Below, in pieces: positions 38,906-46,772 of a stretch of DNA of 46,772 nt. Source of the DNA: Halanaerobiaceae bacterium (GTDB lineage: Bacteria > Bacillota > Halanaerobiia > Halanaerobiales > Halarsenatibacteraceae); contig SLJX01000007.1 in NCBI GenBank assembly GCA_007134885.1, positions 1 to 46,772 on the forward strand. The letters are read 5' to 3'. Position 1 is the stretch's first letter. The number at the start of each line of letters is the position of its first letter. Position numbers and translations under genes: made by a program. Below the pieces are notes generated by a model. It searched no databases, was not told the DNA's origin, and saw only the letters and a program-made list of their open reading frames with translations.

Positions 38906-39191
38906 TGTGGATAATTTTTCAGCTTGATTATCTGCAGGAAATTTTATTTGGGATAACCGGTTATCCACAAAAGGGGACATATTTCTCCAGGCACCGAAGT
39001 TTTCCACAAAATTAACAGGGGTTTATCCACAAATTGTTGATAAGTGCTCCCCTGCAACTGACTTTTGTGGATAACTCCGGGATTAATCCACAGAGATGTG
39101 GACAATATTTTTTTAACCCAATCTCGTCTTTTAACTGTCAAAGTTTATAATTTTCCAGAAAAACTGTGGATAACTGGGGCAGTTATCCACA
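38906..39191. other. oriC: oriC, dnaA-upstream DnaA-box cluster
   Basis: Perfect TTATCCACA or reverse complement at 38906-38914, 38961-38969, 39023-39031, 39066-39074, 39165-39173, 39183-39191, plus near matches. Confidence 0.93.
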
Positions 39192-39225
39192 GTTTGTGGA
39201 AAGTTTATTTGCAGGAGGTATGTTA

Positions 39226-40623
39226 ATGTTCAATACTAAAGAATTGGATAAGGTATGGGAAAAAACCCTGGATACCATCAAGGAACAGCTCAGCAATCCC
39301 AGTTTTAAGACCTGGTTTTCTGATACTTCACCACTTGAACTGACCTCTGAGGGAGTGTTAAAACTTAAGGTGCCCAATGATTTCATCAAGGACTGGATCG
39401 AATCCCGCTATACTGAACTTATAATTAAAACTATTGCTGAACTCACCGATACCGAAGTAGAGCTGGAATTTTTAACTCCAGAGGAAATTAAAAAACTGGA
39501 GGAGGAACAAAAAAACAAAGATAAACCGGAAGCTGAATCCCGATCCCGCGCCGAGATAAGACCGGTCGATAATAGCAGGGTAAAGGGCAGTTTAAACCCC
39601 AAATACACTTTTGAAACCTTTGTAGTCGGCAGCAGCAATCGTTTTGCCCATGCCGCTTCTCTGGCTGTTGCTGAAGCCCCGGCCAAGGCCTATAATCCCC
39701 TCTTTCTTTATGGTGATGTTGGACTGGGAAAAACCCATTTAATGCAGGCCATTGCTCACTTTATTTTAGAACATAATCCCGACCATAGTGTGGTCTATGT
39801 TTCCTCCGAAACCTTTACCAACGAACTTATCAATGCCATCAAGGATGATAAAACCGTTAAATTTCGCAATAAATACCGCACCATTGATATACTTCTGGTC
39901 GATGATATTCAATTTCTTGAGGGCAAGGAAAGAACTCAGGAAGAATTTTTCCATACCTTTAATGCTCTCCATGAAGCCAACCGCCAGCTGATAATCTCCA
40001 GTGACAGACCTCCCAAGGAAATTCCCACCCTGGAGGAAAGACTGCGCTCCCGCTTTGAATGGGGGCTGATTACCGATATTCAAAAACCGGATCTGGAAAC
40101 CAGAATAGCAATTCTTCGCAAGAAGGCCGATCTGGAAAATCTGGAAATTCCCAACGAAGTTATCATTGATATTGCCAATAAAATTCAATCCAATATCCGG
40201 GAGCTGGAGGGAGCTTTAATAAAAGTTATTGCCTATGCTGAGCTGGTAGACCGGGATATTGATCTGGAATTGGCCCAGGAAGCTCTCAAAGATCTGATCA
40301 ATACTGATAGCGGATCAACCCGGGAAATTAATATCCCTAATATTAAAAAGGTGGTAGCAGAAAATTATAATATAAATCTGACCAAGATGGATTCCAAGAA
40401 ACGCACCCAGAATATCGTGCTCCCCCGCCAGATAGCCATGTACCTGTCCCGAGAAATGACCGACTCCTCGCTGCCGGTAATAGGAGATGCCTTTGGCGGC
40501 CGGGATCATACCACCGTGATGCATGCCCATAATAAAATTACCGAAAAAATTGAAGAAAACCAGGAATTTCGCAAGACCATCAGCAAATTGCAAAAAAAGA
40601 TTACCGGGTCTGATTCCTTTTAA
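39226..40623 (+). CDS. dnaA: Chromosomal replication initiator protein
   Basis: [65 protein letters not shown]; start placed at MFNTKELD after GCAGGAGG. Confidence 0.98.
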   Translation: MFNTKELDKVWEKTLDTIKEQLSNPSFKTWFSDTSPLELTSEGVLKLKVPNDFIKDWIESRYTELIIKTIAELTDTEVELEFLTPEEIKKLEEEQKNKDKPEAESRSRAEIRPVDNSRVKGSLNPKYTFETFVVGSSNRFAHAASLAVAEAPAKAYNPLFLYGDVGLGKTHLMQAIAHFILEHNPDHSVVYVSSETFTNELINAIKDDKTVKFRNKYRTIDILLVDDIQFLEGKERTQEEFFHTFNALHEANRQLIISSDRPPKEIPTLEERLRSRFEWGLITDIQKPDLETRIAILRKKADLENLEIPNEVIIDIANKIQSNIRELEGALIKVIAYAELVDRDIDLELAQEALKDLINTDSGSTREINIPNIKKVVAENYNINLTKMDSKKRTQNIVLPRQIAMYLSREMTDSSLPVIGDAFGGRDHTTVMHAHNKITEKIEENQEFRKTISKLQKKITGSDSF

Positions 40624-40660
40624 TTTCTTCATTTTAATTTTTTTATCCTTCAATCAGCTT

Positions 40661-40781
40661 TCTTTTTTTATAATCTCTTTTTTTATAATCTGGGGATAAC
40701 CCTGTTGACAGCTTTTTAATAATCTGTGGATAAATTTGTGGATAGTTTTTTAGAGTCAGTTTTCTGTTTATATGTGGATAA
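40661..40781. other. oriC: oriC, dnaA-dnaN part: AT-rich tandem repeat plus DnaA boxes
   Basis: TCTTTTTTTATAATC perfect tandem duplication (40661-40690); TGTGGATAA at 40725-40733 and 40773-40781. Confidence 0.8.
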
Positions 40782-40921
40782 TATTTAATAACTGCTAACA
40801 TTTTTTTCACAGCCCTCTTCATTTATATTTCAAGGTTTTAGCCGGCTTTTTAACATTTCAACAGCCCCTATTACTATTATTACTAAATAAAGATTAGATA
40901 GATAATTATGGAGGTGCCAAC

Positions 40922-42196
40922 ATGAAATTCATCATTGAGCAGCCAGTTTTCCACAGAGCTCTTCAAAAAGTAAACCGAGCTGTGACAACCAGCAGTACTC
41001 TGCCGATACTTTCCGGAATATTGCTGGAAGGAAAAGCCAGTAATGATGAAGAAAACAATTTGCAGCTGACAGCCACAGATTTGGAACTGGGTATCAGCCA
41101 CAGAGTTTCGGCCAGCATTCAGAAACCAGGACGGGTAGTGATGCCAGCCAGTGAACTAAGCAATATTATCAGAGAACTTTCCTCTGAGCCGGTTAAAGTA
41201 GAGGTAAATCAAGAAAATTTCACCGCCAGCATAGAAACAACAAATTCCAATTTTTCACTTAAATGTTTTGATCCCGAAGAATTTCCCTCCCTGCCGAAGG
41301 TTAAGGAGATGCTCAGGCTCTGGCTGCCGGCATCGAAATTAAAGGAAATTATTGATTCAGTAAAATTTGCCTGTGGCAAAAAGGAATCCCGGCCGGGACT
41401 GACCGGTTCACTTTTGACAGTATCTCCTGAAAAAATAATAATGGTTTCCACCAATACATACCGGATGGCTTACAAGGAAAGCGAAAACAGCAGCGAAATC
41501 AGCGAGGAATATCGGGCAATTCTTCCAGCAAAAACCCTGCAGGAGCTCAGCAATCTTCTGCCTGAAGTTATTGAACTGGAGAAGAGTAAAGCTGGTTCAG
41601 CAAACGATTCCGGGTTAGAAGAAGCGGGGGAGAAACAAAATGCCAGGCTGGATCTGGAAGAATATGAAGAAGAAGAGGAGAGTGAAGCTGCAATTGAGGA
41701 AGAAACAGCTGAAGAAAAGCAGGAAGGTCTGGTTGAAATTCTGCTGAATTCCAGCCACTGTCTTTTTAATCTCAATGATACCCTGCTTACTTCCCGGCTG
41801 ATTGAGGGGAAATTCCCCAATTATCGCCAGGTAATGCCAGCTGAGTTTAAAAGCCTGGTTACTGCCAATCGCAGACAGCTTCAGCAGGCGGTTAAACGGG
41901 CAGCCCTGATAGCTGAGGTACTAAAACTTAATTTTAATTCTGAATCCGGAACCCTGGTGATGGAATCTACGGAAACGGAAAAGGGGCATGCCCGGGAGGA
42001 GATTCCTATCACCATGGAGGGAGAAGATCAGAGTATCAATATTGATGCTTCCTATCTTCAGGATGTTCTCCGGGTGATCTCCGATGAGGAAATCCGGTTG
42101 CAACTGATTGGTCCTCTTAAACCCATGGCAATTCAAAAAATTGATTATGATGATTATCTTTACCTGATAATGCCGATCCGTTCAGGAACCAGATAA
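40922..42196 (+). CDS. dnaN: DNA polymerase III beta subunit (sliding clamp) with acidic insertion
   Basis: MKFIIEQPVFHRALQKVNRAVTTSSTLPILSGILLE; C-terminal YLIMPIR. Confidence 0.97.
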   Translation: MKFIIEQPVFHRALQKVNRAVTTSSTLPILSGILLEGKASNDEENNLQLTATDLELGISHRVSASIQKPGRVVMPASELSNIIRELSSEPVKVEVNQENFTASIETTNSNFSLKCFDPEEFPSLPKVKEMLRLWLPASKLKEIIDSVKFACGKKESRPGLTGSLLTVSPEKIIMVSTNTYRMAYKESENSSEISEEYRAILPAKTLQELSNLLPEVIELEKSKAGSANDSGLEEAGEKQNARLDLEEYEEEEESEAAIEEETAEEKQEGLVEILLNSSHCLFNLNDTLLTSRLIEGKFPNYRQVMPAEFKSLVTANRRQLQQAVKRAALIAEVLKLNFNSESGTLVMESTETEKGHAREEIPITMEGEDQSINIDASYLQDVLRVISDEEIRLQLIGPLKPMAIQKIDYDDYLYLIMPIRSGTR

Positions 42197-42428
42197 GTTT
42201 TCTCTCAAATATTTAGGCTCAACAAAATACAGTTCAAGAAAATACTAAGCTGAATATAATTCAACAAAATATAAAAATACATCTGATATAAAGATATAAA
42301 TAATTTATTTCCTTAATATTAAGATAACACATAAAATCCATAAAATTATAATCCACATAATCTATATTTAATTTTACACTAGTTCTGAGTATCTGATTTT
42401 GAGTATCTGATTCTGAATAAATTCAGGA

Positions 42429-42677
42429 GTGATAATCTTGGAAAATAGAGAGACACCTGTCAAACAGATACCAATAAAAACTAAATCAATCCAGCTGGAT
42501 CAATTTTTAAAATGGGCTGATCTGGTAAATTCCGGAGGCCAGGCTAAATCTCTAATTCAGGAAGGAAAAGTGCTGGTCAATGGAGAAGTAGAGTATAGTA
42601 GAGGAAAAAAACTTTACCCCGGAGACAGGATCAGTTTTGCCGGAGAGGCTCAGGAATTTCAGGTTAGTGGGGATTAG
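42429..42677 (+). CDS. yaaA: S4-domain protein YaaA
   Basis: IQLDQFLKWADLVNSGGQAKSLIQEGKVLVNGEVEYSRGKKLYPGD; located between dnaN and recF. Confidence 0.93.
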   Translation: MIILENRETPVKQIPIKTKSIQLDQFLKWADLVNSGGQAKSLIQEGKVLVNGEVEYSRGKKLYPGDRISFAGEAQEFQVSGD

Positions 42678-42679
42678 TT

Positions 42680-43915
42680 TTGCTGGTTGAACGGGCTTAT
42701 TTAAAAAACTATCGCAATCTTAAAGCGGTGCTGCTGGATTTTAATTCTGATCTCAATATAATTTTGGGTGCAAATGGTCAGGGAAAGACAAATTTACTGG
42801 AAGCTCTTTATTATCTTAGCACCGGCAAATCTCACCGGACCAGCCGGGACACAGAGCTGATCAATAAAGATGATGAAGTTGATGAATTTGTGGTTCAGGC
42901 CCGGATCAAAAAGAAAGAGGAACTGGTGGAGAAGCTGGCTGTAGCTGTTTCTGCCCGGGAAAAGATTTACCGGGTAAATGATGACAGAGTTGAGCGAATG
43001 GCCGATTTTCTCGGCAGGTTAAATGCTGTAATATTTTCCCCTGAAGATCTCAAGCTGGTAAAGGGCAGTCCCTCTCAGAGGAGGGATTTTTTAGATACCG
43101 AGGTTTCTCAGGTCAGCCCCTCATATTATGAAAAGCTGAAAAGATACGAAAAAATTTTACGACAGCGCAATAATCTTTTAAAGGATATCAGAGCCGGTCG
43201 GCGGAAAAAAGGAGAGATGCTGGCCGTTTTTACTGAAGAATTAACCAGGACCGGTAGCAAAATCATCGCCAAGCGGCTGGAAGTGGTAGAAAAACTTAAG
43301 ATTCTGGCCCGTCTGCAGCAGCGCAAGCTTACTGAAAACCAGGAAAATCTGAAAATTGAGTATGAACTCAGTTTTGCAGAATCTCGTAGCACTTCAGGCG
43401 GTTCCCATAGTTCAGGCAGTTCCCGTAGTTCTGCTAATTCCAATCCCAAAAAAGCCAAGGATCTTTCCCGGTTTATAGCTGATTTTGAGGGAACGGAGGA
43501 AGATCGCAAAGCCCTGGAAAGGGTCTTCCGGCAGGAACTTAACAGCAACCTGGAAACTGAAATTGAGCGGGGCTATACTCTGGCAGGACCTCACCGTGAT
43601 GATCTGTGCCTGACTCTCAATGATTTTGATGTCCGCAAATACGGTTCTCAGGGCCAGCAGCGGACGGTAGCCCTGGCCTTAAAGCTTTCTGAACTGGAAT
43701 TTATGAAATCCGAGCAGGGAGAATATCCGGTGCTGCTGCTGGATGATGTTTTTTCCGAGCTTGACCGCCTGCGCCGCCAGGCGGTGGTGGATTTAATCGG
43801 GAGCCGGATTCAGACCTTTATTACCACTACCGATAAAGAACTGGTCCGGGATATAGCTCCGGAGAAAGAATATTATTTCCGGGTAGACCGGGGCCGGATA
43901 ACCAGAGGATGGTGA
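42680..43915 (+). CDS. recF: DNA replication and repair protein RecF
   Basis: LKNYRNLKAVLLDFNSDLNIILGANGQGKTNLLEALYYLSTGKSHRTSRD, VLLLDDVFSELD. Confidence 0.97.
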   Translation: MLVERAYLKNYRNLKAVLLDFNSDLNIILGANGQGKTNLLEALYYLSTGKSHRTSRDTELINKDDEVDEFVVQARIKKKEELVEKLAVAVSAREKIYRVNDDRVERMADFLGRLNAVIFSPEDLKLVKGSPSQRRDFLDTEVSQVSPSYYEKLKRYEKILRQRNNLLKDIRAGRRKKGEMLAVFTEELTRTGSKIIAKRLEVVEKLKILARLQQRKLTENQENLKIEYELSFAESRSTSGGSHSSGSSRSSANSNPKKAKDLSRFIADFEGTEEDRKALERVFRQELNSNLETEIERGYTLAGPHRDDLCLTLNDFDVRKYGSQGQQRTVALALKLSELEFMKSEQGEYPVLLLDDVFSELDRLRRQAVVDLIGSRIQTFITTTDKELVRDIAPEKEYYFRVDRGRITRGW

Positions 43916-43919
43916 TATT

Positions 43920-44198
43920 ATGTTTTTACATATTGGAGACGGTCACATGATACCCCAGAAAGAGATTGTTTTAATCGGTGATCTGGAAAATGTCACCAGC
44001 TCCGAGACCTCCCGGGAGTTTTTTTCAGTTTCCCAGGAGGAAGGATTTATTGTGGATCTTTCAGGAAAGGATAATAAGGCGCGCTCCTTCATTCTCACCG
44101 GAGAAACAATTTATTACTCCATGATCAATTCCAAAACTCTGGCTGATAGACTTAACCGTCCGATTGAAAAGAATAATTACCTGGAAAATACACCATAA
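43920..44198 (+). CDS. remB: DUF370 family protein, RemB/YaaB-like
   Basis: MFLHIGDGHMIPQKEIVLIGDLENV, between recF and gyrB. Confidence 0.85.
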   Translation: MFLHIGDGHMIPQKEIVLIGDLENVTSSETSREFFSVSQEEGFIVDLSGKDNKARSFILTGETIYYSMINSKTLADRLNRPIEKNNYLENTP

Positions 44199-44216
44199 TA
44201 ATATTTTCATCTATTT

Positions 44217-44400
44217 TTGGAGCCCAGAAGGGTATGGGGGCTTATCTGGGAAAATAGCTGGTAAATTTTTCATGTATTGTTGTGCCCCAGAGGAGCATGA
44301 GAGTTTATCTGGAAAATATGCAGGAAAATTTTCATTTAATGTTGTGCTCCGAAGGAGTATGAGAGTTTACCTGGAAGAATAACAGGTAAAATATAAGCAA
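44217..44400 (+). repeat. 62-bp tandem repeat, about 3 copies (locus B)
   Basis: GTTGTGCCCCAGAGGAGCATGAGAGTTTATCTGGAAAATATGCAGGAAAATTTTCATTTAAT repeated with divergence at 62-63 bp spacing. Confidence 0.85.
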
Positions 44401-44490
44401 AAAAGCAAAAATTACCAGATATCTGCTGACAGGGATGCCAGCAGTCCAAAAAACTGATATAATATATATAGAGGATCGTGAAGAATTTAA

Positions 44491-46456
<1,966 letters not shown>

Positions 46457-46458
<2 letters not shown>

Positions 46459-46567
46459 GATGCTGCCGGGCATCTTGTGTTTATTGAATATCCAGGATGC
46501 TGCCGGACATACTGTAGTTATTGAATTTTCAGGATAAATTCGGGCAGGCTGTAATTTTGAGTAATAA
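46457..46567 (+). repeat. 37-bp degenerate tandem repeat after gyrB
   Basis: AGGATGCTGCCGGGCAT... at 46457, 46494 and, degenerate, 46531. Confidence 0.65.
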
Positions 46568-46733
46568 TTTAGGTTTCCATTATCCTGCTGCAGCATCTGG
46601 ATTCTTAAAAAACTAATTTTTATACTTTTTATGCTGCTGCAGTTAAAACACCTCTATTTTTTTGTATTACCTGCATTATTTAATTTTAAGCTTCATATTT
46701 TTTGCCATCGCTAAACTAGAAGGTGGGTTGCCA

Positions 46734-46772
46734 ATGGTTCAAGCAGAAAAAATCAAAAAAGTAGCAATAGAT
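46734..46772 (+). CDS. gyrA: Probable start of DNA gyrase subunit A (truncated by window end)
   Basis: ATG after AAGGTGGG, encodes MVQAEKIKKVAID...; call rests mainly on synteny. Confidence 0.45.
   Translation, partial: MVQAEKIKKVAID

Noticed and set aside
44164-44382. 72-aa ORF over the 62-bp repeat array
   Set aside because: Its repetitiveness simply reflects the tandem DNA repeat; starts inside remB; no RBS.

Overview
This 46.8 kb window is a bacterial chromosomal replication-origin region. It looks like a low-GC Firmicute, probably Halanaerobiales-like, but that taxonomic call is inference from protein character and gene order. Right of the origin on the + strand are dnaA-dnaN-yaaA(S4)-recF-remB(DUF370)-gyrB and the first codons of a probable gyrA. 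Left of it on the - strand are rnpA-yidD-yidC-jag-mnmE-mnmG-rsmG-parA-parB-trkA-like. Further left are a glycine-riboswitch-associated gcvT-gcvH-gcvPA-gcvPB operon, TPR/DUF951/ychF, rpsF-ssb-rpsR-DUF2232-rplI, a + strand purA-purD-peroxiredoxin block, dnaB plus a DnaD-like gene, cysK, a CBS protein, nagB, iorAB, a HAD/UroD-like/ThiF-like cluster, and a LacI regulator with a sugar-binding protein. DnaA boxes lie on both sides of dnaA and there are two perfect parS sites. The main non-routine observations are: (1) a peroxiredoxin with an in-frame TGA at the catalytic position, followed by a hairpin that fits the bacterial SECIS model, and with no Cys anywhere in the reconstructed protein; (2) a compact intergenic element about 33 kb from dnaA (5548-5830) with two inverted pairs of DnaA boxes, a three-way-junction fold and an intrinsic terminator; (3) a 62-bp tandem repeat family at two loci on opposite sides of oriC, both oriented away from the origin; (4) absence of rpmH from its usual place between dnaA and rnpA; (5) low-complexity insertions in DnaN and RecF. 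No CRISPR, rRNA, tRNA or complete mobile element was recognised. All calls are by eye; no database search was run.
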